NCBI GenBank assembly: GCA_039566865.1 | Contig: CM076955.1 | Location: 16,537,501-16,601,500 of the forward strand | Direction: 5' to 3' | DNA length: 64,000 bases | Source: Aurelia coerulea | Taxonomy: Eukaryota; Cnidaria; Scyphozoa; Semaeostomeae; Ulmaridae | Shown here: piece by piece, positions 11,901-26,900 of the stretch | How positions within the stretch are numbered: the stretch's first letter is position 1 | Layout of the letters: each line of letters opens with the position of its first letter | Translations under genes and position numbers: made by a program | The notes under the pieces: model-generated | Told to the model about the DNA's origin: nothing | Seen by the model: the letters and a program-made list of their open reading frames with translations, nothing else | The model's database searches: none

Positions 11901-14900
11901 TAAATTAGTGATTATATTACTATTGTAAATAGACCAACTTTAAATAAGATTATTATCATTATCATTATCATTTAAAGAAAATTACAAGAGTAAGATTCCA
12001 AGTTACAGCCAGTCTAATGCAAGAATTCCACAAGGCTAATTTGTATTTTTCTAGCCATTTACAAGATAACATTAAGGCTTTTCTAGGCTAGAACAAGTTT
12101 ACAATGGGCCATAACTACAAGGCGTTGTACATGGCTATTACCTGGCCTTGTATTTTCGTACAGGTGCATGTTTCTTATAGATACAGTGAATGGGAGTGTC
12201 CTTTTTTGTGGCAGCTCTTTTTCAAAATTCCCAAAGGGCAGCCTATGTCAGAAGAAGTATACTCCTTTCAAACAGGACTAAAAATACTTTTGTTTTTATT
12301 TCTGTTTTCAAATCTTTCAAAACTGTGACCAATTTCAGTCCTTTTCGGGAATAAAACAACATGCGTGTGGCAAAACACACAGGCAAATTCATTTGCGCGT
12401 GCAATTCGCACACGTAGTTATTCAAGACGGTATTTAAGAAGTGACACAAAAATAGGTCTTCAGGTCTCCCTTTACTGATAAAGATAATCACACTACCGAT
12501 AAAATGAATATCATTGTTCATATGTTTATGTGTCAATGAAGTTTTTGATTTTACAGAACTATACTCAGCAATTTATTCCTCGGTAAACACTCGTCTAGTG
12601 TCTGATTCTTCCGAACTATCAATGTCAACAGGACAAATCTGTTGTCTGCTCGGTTCATTTTCTTCATGAACATCAGTATCGGTAACAACAATCACCTTCG
12701 CTCTATGAGCACCAAGTGTCGCAATTATTTCATATTGTGGGAATTGCCACTTGGGACTTTGTCGAAAGTGTTATAGGATTTGTCAGTAATCATATGGTTT
12801 ATTGAAGCACATGCTTTGATATTGGATGTGTCGAACATCACAGTACCACTTTACTTAAGCAAAATAATACTTTGCGCGTGCGATGAAAAGCACTCGTGAC
12901 TCACTTTGCGTGTGTGCCAACGTGTGCTGCTATCGCACGCGTCAAATGAAAAGGCCTGCAATTTGGTTCAAGTACTAACCCTTTCCATTGATTCCTCTCC
13001 ATTTGAAAGCTCAAATTTTCAAACTACATTTACACATACTGTTTAGCTTCTTTATCATTTTAGTCATTAACACTCTGATGATAACATAAGATTGAAAGGC
13101 CTAGTTAGTGCCCAAGAAAAGTTGCCGTTTTTTGCATCTGACCCTCATAGTTTCTATCTGAGAGCTCTGACATAGATGTTTTGACCTCACTTCCCTGTTT
13201 GTTCTTTTCCCTTTCAGGCAATCTGAAGGTACTTCAGATTCCAATTTTTGGATGTTTGATACTTTTTCATATTTCGTTTGTGCCTAATTAATAGTGTTCT
13301 CTAAACGTTTTTACAAATGGCCCCCACCAGTCTTAAGCTTTTGAAAGCTGTTGTGGAAATCTGGTTGAATATAATTTTGTCTGGATTTCACAAATTTTTA
13401 GTAAACAGAAACCAGGAAGCTTGTAATGACATGCTTGTATATTTTAGATATAAACAGCATTGCATGTCATACATCTTTCATCTTTATAATTGCAACTGTC
13501 AGCATGAACAGGCTTGACTAGCTGACTGTTTGTGTCAGCTCGTTATGGTTCGATAAATTGCTACAATGCTCTTGCTCCTTGAAGCTAACCACAGAGCAAA
13601 TGGCACGCTACAATACCTGACAAAGTATTAAGGCTCTACGAGGCGGTCGTCCGTGCACGACGCGTTTGCTGACATCAGCGTCATCAAAAAATTATGGTCA
13701 TGCAGCATGAAACTAGGCCAACTTTGCAGCTAGGGCTGCAAGCTGCAATGCATGTCGGTTGCTGAAGAGCTTTTAAGTAAGGATGAAATTATCAAGGTAA
13801 ACAAATTCCTACTTTCTCTTGCCGCAAGATAGTACTTGATGGTTTTCTTTTGACATCAGTGGTAGTCGGAAATTTTGTCGAATTTCTAAAAATTAGCTAA
13901 ATTCTCGACAGACTTATTAAATGAGCTGGTTATTTAAAGGCTATCTCTAAAGAGGGGAATGGAATGGGGGAATGGAACGGGGAATGGAATGGGGGAATGG
14001 AATGGGGGAATGGCTCGGGGAATAGAAAAGTTATACAGTATATAAATAAGCCAAGTATAGCATATGAAAGTACTGCTCCAGATGTATCTTTTCACCATAT
14101 AGCTTGTCAATAACAGTTATAGTTTTGTTACAATTCAAAGAATAAACTTTCCTGTTTCAAACAAAGGGGAATGGAATGGGGGAATGGGTTTTCGGGGAAT
14201 ATCGAAACTACGAGGTAGAAACTCGATTTCATGGTATCATTCGAAGCCCCTTCTTCTCAGCTATCCAAATTTACCATTTTCGCATCGATACATTGAATTG
14301 TTACTCCATAAACGTATGGTACAACTCAGATTATAGTTTCTTATCTCAATTGGCAATATCATTTCGTGATTTCAATTGGCTATCAGGCAGATTAGCAAAC
14401 GCATTCTTCATAACAAAGAGTTCATATATGCCATGCCCAGACACACATTTACGGGGAATGGAATGGGGGAATGGCTCGGGGAATAGAAAAGTTATACAGT
14501 ATATAATAGGATAAAGTATAACATAGGAAAGTACTACTCCAAATGTATGTTTTCGCCAAATAGCTAGTCCATAACAGTTATAGTTTTGTTACAAATCAAA
14601 AAATAAACTTCACTTTTCAAACAAAGGGGAATGGAATGGGGGAATGGGTTTTCGGGGAATATCGAAACTACCTGGTAGAAATTCGATTTGAAGGTATCAT
14701 TCGAAGCCCCTTCTTTCCAGCTATCCAAATTTACCATTTTCGAATCGATACACGAAACCGTTGGATCTAGAAGCGAAGGGGAAAGCCAGAAAGCAGTTTG
14801 CTTGTTGTTTCAAAAGAAGTCAAAAGGCAAATTAGGACGACGCCTCTACACAAACAGGCTAGACATAGGCTTTTTTTAGATTGTTGGAACGATGAGAGAT

Positions 14901-17900
14901 GCCTGGGAAGTTTTCTTCACTTTGTTTTCACAAGCAGGGGGGATACAGCCTAGATATTCAGATCAAATTGAATGAATATTGGCATTGCTGTCGTTATCAT
15001 CGCTACTATATGTATAGTAAAATCCCCCCTCCCAGGTTTAGCAAAGCTTGGCAGTGGCACTGACCTAAAATCATGTCGTTGAGGTGATGTTCGTTCAAAG
15101 TTCCACAGCTGAAAAGCAGCACTCTGGCTTGTGATCGTGATCGGCCATGTTTTTCGGTCATATTTTCTTCCGTGAAGCGTGAAAAGCCATTATTTATTGT
15201 CGTGAAATGTGAAAACGCTACATCCTTTGGAGTCAAACGTGACATTTAACATTCTATTCCCGGGATTCGTGATCCTTCCCCCGCCCTTCTTTTCTTTATC
15301 ACCCTCTGCAAAAAGCTCAGTTCCACCAAAAAGGAAAGCAAGGGATATGAATGTTTGTGTTTAGAGACAAAAGACAAACCTGCTGAAAGAGAAGCCACAT
15401 GGCGTTGCTGAAGGGGGAATCGCAAAAAAATGAACAACAGTTCTGTACCCCCTCGCGTCATACAACCCCAGGGGGGTAATCTGATATATTTAGGATAGGA
15501 GTGTTCAGGTTACTTTTTCCGGTTAATGATTTGTACAGTTATTTTTTTTGGGTTCCTGAAATTCTGGCTTACTTTTTTGGGTCTCAAATTTGGGGAAAAT
15601 GAAAAAATCGGGAAAAATATAATTTACAAATGAAATTAACATCAAGTAACTAACATTACTAAGATCAAACACGTGAATATTCAAATACAATATGGAGAAA
15701 TGTAAGCAGTTAGGGCACTTTTCTACAGATTAAAGATACTGATTTCATAACTTCTGGGTATGTATGTAGGGTAAGACAAATTATTTGTTTGGGTCTATTT
15801 TCATGCTAGAAATTATTTTTTGGGTTGATGTGCTATACCCCAGCCTGAGCACCCCTATCCTAAATATACCTGAGTACCCCCCTGGGCATAAGCGTATGAG
15901 GCGGGGGGCCGGGAGCCCCAATCGGGCAAAAAATGTCCTCAGTCGGGCAAAAATTATGCTAAACAATGGATTTTGTGTTGGGCAGCCTGACCTATAATCT
16001 TAATCATGTCGTTTTGGCTCTGTAGAATCTGCGCTGTACAAGAGTTGCACGATGCACCACAGTCGTGCGAGAGAGCATTTTTAGAAAGGAAGCGATGCTT
16101 TTGTATGCCCAGGGGCATAAGCGTACGGGAAGAAAATATCTAGGGGGTGTCAAGTAAAGAAACGTTGACAGAAAAACTGCCAAGCTTTGCTAAACCTGGG
16201 AGGGGGACTTTACTATACATATCGTAGCGATGATAACGACAGCAATGCCAATATTCATTCAATTTGATCTGAATATCTAGGCTGTATCCCCCCTGCTTGT
16301 GAAAACAAAGTGAAGAAAAATTCCCAGGCATCTCTCATCGTTCCAACAATCTAAAAAAAGCCTATGTCTAGCCTGTTTGTGTAGAGGCGTCGTCCTAATT
16401 TGCCTTTTGATTTCTTTTGAAACAACAAGCAAACTGCTATCTAGCTTTCCCCTTCGCTTCTAGATCCAACGGTTTGGTGTATCGATGCGAAAATGGTAAA
16501 TTTGCATAGCTGGAAAGAAGGGGCTTCGAATGATACCCTCAAATCGAATTTCTACCAGGTAGTTTCGATATTCCCCGAAAACCCATTCCCCCATTCCATT
16601 CCCCTTTGTTTGAAAAGTGAAGTTTATTTTTTGATTTGTAACAAAACTATAACTGTTATGGACTAGCTATTTGGCGAAAACATACATTTGGAGTAGTACT
16701 TTCCTATGTTATACTTTATCCTATTATATACTGTATAACTTTTCTATTCCCCGAGCCATTCCCCCATTCCATTCCCCCATTCCATTCCCCCATTCCATTC
16801 CCCGTAAATGTGTGTCTGGGCATGGCATATATGAACTCTTTGTTATGAAGAATGCGTTTGCTAATCTGCCTGATAGCCAATTGAAATCTTGAAATGATAT
16901 TGCCAATTGAGATAAGAAACTATAATCTGAGTTGTACCATACGTTTATGGAGTAACAGTTCAATGTATCGATGCGAAAATGGTAAATTTGGATAGCTGAG
17001 AAGAAGGGGCTTCGAATGATACCTTGAAATCGAGTTTCTACCTTGTAGTTTCGATATTCCCCGAAAACCCATTCCCCCATTCCATTCCCCTTTGTTTGAA
17101 AAAGGAAAGTTTATTCTTTGAATTGTAACAAAACTATAACTGTTATTGACTAGCTATTTGGTGAAAAGATACATCTTGAGCAGTACTTTCATATGCTATA
17201 CTTGGCTTATTTATATACTGTATAACTTTTCTATTCCCCGAGCCATTCCCCCATTCATTCCATTCCCCGTTCCATTCCCCCATTCCATTCCCCTCTTTAG
17301 AGATAGCCAGAGTTATTTAAGCCAGATTTGCACAGCGTTTAGCCTATGGTTTAGCTGGTTTAGCTTTTAGGGATAGGTTTAGAGTCATTTGTTTCCATTA
17401 CTCCCACTCATGGCAATTTTGTCTTGATCATAGAATAGATAGGTCGTGGTAAAATCAAGGGCGTCGCCAAGGGGTGGACTCGGTGGACATGTCCATCCCA
17501 GTTTTCTCAAGGCAGTATTTATTCATAAGCAGAGCGGTGCAGGAAAGGCTAGGTATAGCTGTCAGAACGTAGTTCCATACCGAGTCCACTCCACTTTTTT
17601 GGGGCTGGCGACACCCCTGGGTAAAATCGATATAATTTTGAGCGAAATATCAGGACAATTTAAAGTGAGCGAATCCTGGCTGTTCATCTTAAAATTGAAA
17701 TGTGGCTATCTCGAAGTTTAATGGGGAGGGGGGGGGGGCAGGTAAAAAATTCGGAGATTTCGGAGATACCGGAGCAAGTTTCTCCGAAATTTCTCAACTC
17801 CAACTTTTTTACTTGGCCCCATATGCTCTACCAAGAAAAGAGGAGATGTCCGATCTCCAATGTTTCTCAACTCAGACTTTTTTACTTGGCATTATGCTCT

Positions 17901-20900
17901 ACTAAACTTAGTCGATGATATTTGAATTATGACGTAATGCCATACGTCCCGTGCATCGCTTTCCATTTCTCGCTTATGGCATGAAGGCCTTACGTATATG
18001 TCTACTTCATAATTTCGCAATCTCAAAGGAGGCTACGGAGTAGGGCCTCTTTAAAAGTATTGTGGCGCAGTGGGGTGATCCTCTGACACTGCAGCTAGAA
18101 CAGTCAAGCGGACAGGGTTGGACCCCTGGTAGAGCCCCATCACTTGAGCGTCATGACAAGGGGTCGTGGACTCGATTAGGCCAACTCTACTTCTGCGATC
18201 CTACCGCTTGGCGCTCAAACTGTAACTTCACCTTCACCCTCTTTTCATTGGGCGTGGGGGTGATACATTTTCCTGGGTCCCTTTTGAATATACCTTTTCT
18301 GGACCCTGCCACCACGCAGTAACGTTTTTTCCAATCCAGCCATGTCAATATTTTCATCTAAATTTTCTTTCTCACAAAATTCCTCCTTTACGTTGTAGAG
18401 CACGAGCACGATGATCCTGTGCCAAGTGAAAAAGAAGTCGAAGGCCAATTCTATGCAATGCTGGTGAGTTTCTCGTCTATCGTAGAAAGTTTTTATATCT
18501 TTTCTTTATTAACGCGGTAAGTAAAGTACGTGTCATCAATAGTGGGAAGGGCTTATTGTCAGTGACTTCTCACTATGTATGACACTTACAAGTCAACAGT
18601 AAACAAGTCAAACTATAGTCATATATATATATAGAGAGAGAGAGGCAGACAGCCTTAGCAAAGAGAGGGAGAGGGAGACAGCCCTGAAACAAGCAACTCA
18701 CCATTTTGTTCAGCAATTGTACGCGTTTTCAGGCCGAAAGAGCAACGTCAACAATTCAGAGGTGCATACATCCGTTTACCTTTAGAGCAGGCCCGTAGGA
18801 AGCGGGGGGGCAGGGGAGGCTGAAGCCCCCCCAATAATTTTGAAAACAATGGTGCTACGTCACAATTATTAATCAGATGTATTGTTCTCTATTGTTTTAA
18901 GAACAATTGCCCCTCCCCAATCAGAAGATGCTTCCTACGGCCCCCTGCTTTAGAGGCTGGTGAAAGTTGAACGTTTCAGTCCATTCATTACGGTTCTGAA
19001 TTCAATATAGTCGATGGAGTCCATTTTTGATAAGATGCAATGGGATGCTTGTTTCCATCCATTTTCAAGATATTCAAAATCCATTCAGACTTTTCGATTG
19101 ATGCCTAATTTTTGATAGATTGGCTTCATAATAGACCTTTTAGCTATTCTAAAAAAGAGCCTGGATCGAACGTTATTTTTATACATTTTTATACGTGACG
19201 TTCGATCGAGTAGCGTTAGAGCTTCTATCACTATTGTGCACATTCGAAAATTCTACAAATTGTAGCAAAAGTTCGTTCGTTTCTGATTCTTTTCTGAATA
19301 GCTAAAAGGTCTATTGCGACTGACGACAATTGAGAAGCTTAGTACCTGGAATTCTGAAACAGACTTTAGTAATCTGTGAAGGCAAGAAAAACTAATAGTG
19401 AGTGAATCAGAAAAATATATCCTACGTTTGAAAGATCGTACGAGAAAAGCTTTACAACCAATTTGTAAACTTTTAATTCCGTTGTCTTACTGAGACTTCG
19501 CCTTAGACTAACTACCTCAATCCCAGCTGTCGCTTTGTTGATTGAATTGGATGACAGCACTACGCTTCAACTGCCTAGCGCCCATCAATCTAGCGTCATT
19601 CAGTCTATCAATAGCGATAACAACGAAAATGTAATCAGTCTAGCTTCCACTTTAGTTTGGAGATTTTTTTCAAATTTTTAGATGCATTATTTCATTCTTG
19701 AATCGGGATTTAGCAAAAAGTCCTGTGTCGCAATTTGCCAACAACAGCCAAAAACGGTCTGTTTAGGGTCATGTATGTTTTGAGTTTTTGATGCTCAGCA
19801 TTGATAAGGGAGCTAGACTGATTATATGTTCGTAGGTTATAGCTATTGATAGACTGATGGACGCTATAACTACGACTCATGGACTTACGCTTCCAGAAAC
19901 GGACATGATCTGCTATTTTTTCTCGAAACCACCGACCCTAAATCGCCGCAAAAAGTGGTTATCCTGAAGTGCTACACTGCAAAACAAGCTATCAGTGCTT
20001 AGATGAATGTCTCTTCAAGCTATTAAAGCAAAAAACTCTTACCTATAAGTGCTATTTTGGTTATTTGGGGGCGCAAAAGATCTCGTAAATTCGTTCATTG
20101 TTACTTTGAGATTTTGATCGTTGCAGCAGTTCAGTCGAACGCGTTGTTCGAACGCTTTTGTCTGCCTTTGGCGGGAAGTTTGAATTGAAGAAGAATCAGC
20201 CAATCCCATCAAGTTATTTCAAGTCTTGCATCCTGATTGGTCCAGGAACAAATTTGTTCCTGGCGAGATTTTTTTGCCGTTTTGAGATGAGTTAGTCCAT
20301 AAGGCCCTTGACTGGAGCGACAACAACAGCATTAATTCACTTCAATTAGATGAGCGTAAGTTGAGGGTCCTAATGTAGTGAGGCTATAAGAGAACATGGT
20401 CACAACAGACCTTTTGAAAAGAATCAGAATCGAAGGATATTTTGCTACATTTTGTAGAATTTTTGAATCTGCACAGTAGTGATAGAAGCTGTAACACCAC
20501 TCGATCGAACCTCACGTGTAAAACTGTATAAAGATAACGCTCATTCCAGGCTCTTTTGTAGAATAGCTTAGCTAAAAGGTCTATTCAACAGGTTTTGATA
20601 GCATTAGAAAGCAGTGACTGAGCTACAAAAATATTATTTGACCATTTTAATGGTTGAAAAGTGGATTAAATTGAGCAATTCACTTCACAGAATATAGCCA
20701 AAGCAAACGAAAGCTAGTTTTCGGTAATTCTTTACTTGAGATTAAGAATGTGCATTATGAATTATAAATAATTTCTCAAGATTCACTTAAACTCTCAGGC
20801 AGACAACGGATTTGAAATTTTCAAATCTGTTTTATAGTTTTTGTTGTGCGATTTTTGAAACCGTGGATACATTTCACTGACTCACCCAGTAGCACAGAGA

Positions 20901-23900
20901 AGAATGTTTCTTTGATGCAGAAGTTTGAAATTTTAAAAGTTTCACAGCTATTATTCGATCATCCTTCTCTCCGTGTGGAGGCGAAGTAGCTCCTGCAAAT
21001 TCACTCAAACTGTGAGAATCAACGTTTGTTGACCTCTGCTGGTATGGGTTCAGTTGGAAAATCAGAGCAAGCTAGTCGGTAACTGATGACCTTTAGTTGA
21101 TGATGGTGAGCTAAACTGGCTATTACGTGCTGGCAGGCCGCTTCAGCTTATGGTTAGATTGTAAGTCTAGATTTCAAGGCCATAGAGACAATACGGGTTG
21201 GATGAAAAGAATTACAACTGTTTAAAAATTTGTAATGCGAAGAACAGACGTTGCTATGGGGTTGCTATTTGGTAACTGTAGAAGCAGAAAGCGAACAGGA
21301 AAGTAAATGCTTTTTCGCGCGTGGCTCCCTACCTGAACCAAGAAAAGGGTAAGATCCTCTATAAAACATTTATTATGTCTAATTTCAATTATTGCCCTTT
21401 GATCTGGATGTACCATGGGAAGACATCAAACAACCAGATAGACCGTGTCCAAAAAAGAGCATTAAGAATTTTGCACAATGACTTCAATATGCCATTTGAA
21501 GTACTACTGGAAAGAACAGATAAACGAAGAGTCCACATTAAGAATTTGCAAAAATTGATGCTTCAAATCTTTAAGTGCCTTTCAGAAGAAAATCCATCAT
21601 TTATGTGGACATTTTTTGAAAGAAAACACATAAAATATGAATTACGAACAAAGAATCTGTTGCAATTACCGAAAAGAAATGCAAATTCATTCGGAGTTAA
21701 TTAACTTGCATTCAAAGGCGCTCTCCTATGGAACACTGTACCAGATACCATAAAAAATTCAAACTCAACAGAGATGTTTAAAGGAATGATCAAAGAATGG
21801 AATGGGCAAAATTGCACATGCAAGATCTGCAATTAAATGAGAAACTTAGGTGATAGTGAGGATCCCATCTTTTTATTTTATTAATTCGTAGTATTGTAAA
21901 TAGTTGGTTTGAATTAGTTTTTTACTATGTATTATACCAACTGTAAATAATTTGATAATAATAATAATAATAATAATAGCATAAAGGACCAATTCTTTTG
22001 CTATTATTCAAGGTAACCATCTCGGGCGGGCAGCCGATCAGCTGTTTTATCAAACAGCCTCGGGTCTGCTCAGCTATCAGGCTTTTCGTTTTACGTTTTA
22101 CGTTTCTTTCAATTGTAATTCTTCTTTTGCCTTTAATTCCTAAGTTAGTTGTACGTTTCATTCATTGGGGGAACTCGCTGACTACGTATCCTTTCCTGCA
22201 ATGACTGGCATAGTAGTTGTATTTGTTGCATGTTTCTGTGTTTTAATTGATAAATATATATAAGGTACTTATGGTGTTGGAATGATCCAAAGTTTGATTG
22301 ATAGCCTTGAAGCATTTCAATGAGTTTTGCTCAATTTTTGAACATTGAAAAATAGGTGAAATTTAACTGACAAACAATCAATCCGTAACTTCGAAATGCG
22401 AAAAGAGGCCTGAAACCCTTGAACGACATTATAAACAATCCCATCATTCATCAAACACATCCCATTCCTGCTTTTGCAAAAAGCGGTTTTTAAGTCTCGA
22501 GGGAAATGAGAAGTAGTTGCTTGTTACTTTACTTATCGTTTTCACTCATTTCAAAGTAAAGGAACTTTCTTAAATCCAATTCTACTTATGTTTTACAATG
22601 CTGGAAAAACAGAGGAAACATCGCAAAATCGTTCAGACTTTTGGCTTTCAATCAAACTTTGATTCATTCCAATACGGTCAGCATTCTCTGCATTACAAAT
22701 TTTCAAACAGTTGAAGTTCTTTGTGGTCAACCTAGTAGGTTCATTATGTAAATTCGTGGTTTTGACAAGAATAAAGGAAAAAGACCGAGACATTTGCGGG
22801 GGCATGCCAATTTAACGTGATATTTCAGACTTTGCTTTAAGAGCTCCCTAGGTAGCAAGTTGTAGTCTTTGCAGACTGATCACTTACTTGCGGTTGCGCT
22901 TTCGAAGCTGAAATTTTAGTTTGCTTGTGATCAATTAAATTCTGCCAATCACAGCGCTCTCTTCGTCAGCATCGTGTCAGCATATTTTGACAGATTTTAT
23001 GCGCGGCTGTACTTACATGGACACATTGCCTTTAAGCTTTCAGTTGTTGACGCAAGCTCCAGAATGAAAGGCAGATAAGTTTCTTGACTGTTTATCTTTT
23101 ATCTTGACTGTCTATCTTTAGCTGGTGATAACAACTGATAAAAAGTGTTTCAATAGAAGAGAAATGTATAGAACTTGCAATCTGTATTTTTGTTTTGGGT
23201 TTGCCTTTGTGTTAATCAGACCAGAAAACGAGAGAAAAACTCGAAGGTGTGGACCTCCTTATGAAAACAAATTTCAGTTTCTGGTTGTTATGAAAGATTT
23301 TGAGAAAGCTGGATAAGTTGAGGAAGTGGAGCAGGTTTCTCTTTCTAAGTCCATGGACGGGTCATGTCATGCTGACAACATGGTAATTATTATATCCAGC
23401 ATATGCGTAGAATATTTGCAAATCATTGAAATTTAATGTTTTCAATGTTATTGCTCATTCTTTCAACTGAATTAATCGAAGGGAACGTGCTGTAATTTGC
23501 CATAATTCCAGAGACTACATTTTTGATATTATGATTAATTCTTTGGAATTACACTGTTTTTAAGTTTTATGATAGAATGCATGAGATGAGGTATATGACA
23601 AACGTCATATTTCACATTCTAAACTGATTGAGGAAATTTACCAATACAAGAAGTACTCAGTTATGGAAGGTCTACAAGGTGTAAATTCAATCTGCAACTT
23701 TTATGGTTTAGTTTAGCTATTAGCTGATTTATCAAATTTGCTTCCACTACAACCTCGCGATGCTAGAAAGGCTCAAGCGCATACTAACCGGCTTTGTGTT
23801 GTACGGGAAAATATAAAGCCCGAGATCTTAAAGGGCTTTATACCTTCCTGTACAACAACACTACCGGTTTGTATGAGTTTTATTACCTGATGGCTTCTAA

Positions 23901-26900
23901 TTTTTACTTATATCATTTAGTCACACGCATTTTGATACTTGTACTTAGGTAGCTTCATACCTATATTAAAGCAAGTGTGCAACGGTAAATAGGCTCCTCT
24001 ATAAATAAAGCAAAGAAATGACTCAGACCATGAGTAGTAGGAGACTGCTGTGTTTTTGATACTGTTATGTCGCTTAAGTTTATAGTAATTTTCATAGGCC
24101 TAAAACAGTTACTGTGTCGACAGAACACGTCCCAATAGAATTTGCCATTTGCGGGATACTTGTATGGCATCGTTTTTGATACGTCAGTCAGGTAATAATA
24201 TGCGGTTATTAAACGATTACGAGGTCCATGCTGGAAAATATTTGGACCGCAGTTTGACGTACGGACCGAACGCAGTGAGGTCCGTACAATGAACTAAGGT
24301 CCCAATATTTTCCAGCATGGATCGAGTAATCGTTTAATAAAGGCTTTATTATATGGCAGAACCTTTTGAGAACGTTGTTTATAGTATCGTACTTTTCTGT
24401 TGTGTCTTCGATCCTGTGCATCACTGTAGTTGCTCGTTGCAACGTTAACTACATTGGCATTTTCTTCGTGTATAATTGCAAGTTCGTCTTCAAAGTTTAC
24501 AGAAAAGAAATCTTCGATGAATAAGCTAAACTTTGGCTGACACTTCTTACGGCCAAAGCCTACACAAGAAGCTCCTCCCTTGTTGTTGATTTTTAAGGCA
24601 ACGCCCGGTCCAATACGGCTTCGAACGAAAAATACGGCTTTTACGGACCGATCAAGAACCAATCGAATTGCTGCGTTGCCGGTCCGAGGAGCCGTATTTT
24701 CGAACGCCATATAATAAAGATGATTATACAATAGCCGCTTTATTTTCCTAGTAAATATTTGAGCCATACGATGGATAGACTTGTCGCAAGTCTATCTCTT
24801 CAATCCGTCTTACCGTTCCCTTTTCGGCAGTTCCTGGATCCGCCATTCCAAGCTCTCTTGACGGAATGTTGGAATGGCGGATCCAAGGGAATCGTCTGAA
24901 GACTGAAGAGATAGAATTGGGGTAAGTCTATAAGATAGACCAAGGGCGCCTACCTTGTAGGAAGTGTGTTTATTCCCAGTACTGTAGAGTAATTGGTGTC
25001 CTGTGACCCAGTACAGAGAGTGTCCTAGAACCGTACCGTGACCAAGCAGTACACAGTGTCAGTCCTCTCAAGGTCAAGATGACGTATGAATAAGTTTGTG
25101 GTTTCAAATTCCGTTGTTTATGTAACACGATATCAACTGTTATACGATCTGGCCACAGGGAATCAGACAGCGTGATTTTTGATTGGTCAACTCTAACAGA
25201 CGTTAGAATTTGAAAATCCCTGTAACTAGAAAAGCTAGAAAAGCAGTTTCTTATGACATACACAGATAAACAGGACTGGGTCACAGGACACCAATTACTC
25301 TGTGAACACTTGGTCACGGATACAGTGCAAGGTAGGCGCCCTTGGATAGACGGATAGAATTTGATTAAGGAGCTGGGAGATTAACTTGCTAGAAAATTTG
25401 ATCAAGGATTTTAGGCCAGTTTTCAAGGATGGTGAGAAGCACCACTTTTATAAAATCACCTGCAATTTGACGACGATAAGACCATTTTAACAAACTAATC
25501 TTTCTTATCTAAGGTGATATGTTTGCTACGCATGTATTATCAGTTCATAATCATCATCATCATCATCTATACATATTCAACGGTTACCCGTAATAATGTA
25601 CTTCACCAATTGTTTCCACATGCTCCTATACTCTCCTATGCAGAGGTTCCCCTCCCCTGTTTTTACATTGCGAGGATTAGGACGTTGCGTAGCGGAAGGA
25701 ACCTCTGCGTAGGAGAGTACATGCTCCTATACTGAGCAAGTCCTTCGAGTGTTTCAATTTTGTTCAGGTGTCTTATTGTTTAAGTTTAGTTTGATGTCTA
25801 CCGATGCAAGATCTTTTTCGATAATCTTTATCCAAGTTAAGCGTGGTCTACCTCTCATCACACTGGTTGCAGTGTGATTTGTATGAGGCTAGCCTAACTG
25901 GCGTTTGCCTATCAAGTCTCATCAAGTGACCAAGCCAATCCAACCCTCTCTTTCTAATGATGGAACTAAATTTTGTTGTTTCTTTTTTCCCCTATAATAT
26001 TTCGTTCGAATTTAGTTCATAAGAATTTTGTAAATGGTTTGAAATAAGTTCATAAGAATCTTGTAAATCAAACGTCTAAATATTTGTTTATTTACCCAGC
26101 ATATTAGCATAGGGCTCAATCTTTCAAATCTTTAAAAAGGGTGGGTGTAAAATTCTATGGCATTTTTCTTTGAATTTATTAGCTTGAAAGGAACTTATGG
26201 TACTTTGCTGTAAATCTGCCGTGGAAATGTTTTGATACATTGATTTTTTTCAAAATGGCGGCTATTTAATTATTTTTGAAAAAATTCATAGAAAATTTCG
26301 GAAAAAATTAAAATCATCGTACATCCTAAAACAAAGGAGGAAAAATGATATAACCTTCAAGAAAGCCATAGTTTATTGAGGTCTACAATATGATGGCAAG
26401 CAGAAATTTATAGCTTTTCTGGTTTAGGATTTAGAAATTTGATGACGTCATAGCCTCAAATTTAATAATTGCCGCCATTTTGAAACTAATCATGAGATCA
26501 ATAAATTTATACGGCAGATTTACACCAAAAATCTCTAAGCTCCTTCCAAGCCATTTATTTAAAAGAAAACTCTCATAGAATTTTACACCGACCAGCATAT
26601 TCCAATAGAAAACATTTCTGCTCAATACTTTTGAGCACGTGAATTCCTTGAATATGACAAACCTGTCAAACAAGTAGCCTTGTCATCATGTGATCGATTT
26701 CACAAGAAATAGTCACATTTCGCAGAATTTTCTGCAGGGCTTATGCTTTAAGTCAGAAGCCTTTATATGATATCTGATCCGTTAAGAAAGATAAATCAAG
26801 TGTTGGAATATGATCATGAAGGAATTTTTTTAATTTTCTTTGATTAGCTCTATCAACGATGATAACGATTGGGGGTAATGTAATCTAGATGACTAAAAGC

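Larger units (their letters stand above)
13938..17311. mobile_element. 3.4-kb foldback element with 9-bp TSD and GGAATGG minisatellite
   Basis: Perfect direct repeats GTTATTTAA (13929-13937 and 17312-17320) flank two inverted arms of about 1.1 kb (13938-15053 and 16178-17311). Both arms begin GGCTATCTCTAAAG and carry blocks of GGAATGGAATGGGG repeats alternating with unique segments, one of which is duplicated within the arm. The 1.1-kb centre (15054-16177) contains another MITE. No transposase is recognisable. Confidence 0.88.
8949..18398 (+). other. Formin intron 1 (9.45 kb)
   Basis: Starts GTATGT and ends TTGTAG. It contains the MITE at 8968-9434, the LINE at 10672-11973, the 3.4-kb foldback at 13938-17311, the MITE at 17457-17619 and a SINE near the 3' end. 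The spans 9450-10550 and 12000-13900 hold no gene or clear repeat structure; they show only short frames without recognisable domains. Confidence 0.75.

Noticed and set aside
12355..12970. CGTGTG / GCGCGTGCGA boxes as a hairpin element
   Set aside because: Boxes on both sides are GC-rich and partly complementary, but no continuous inverted arms could be traced.
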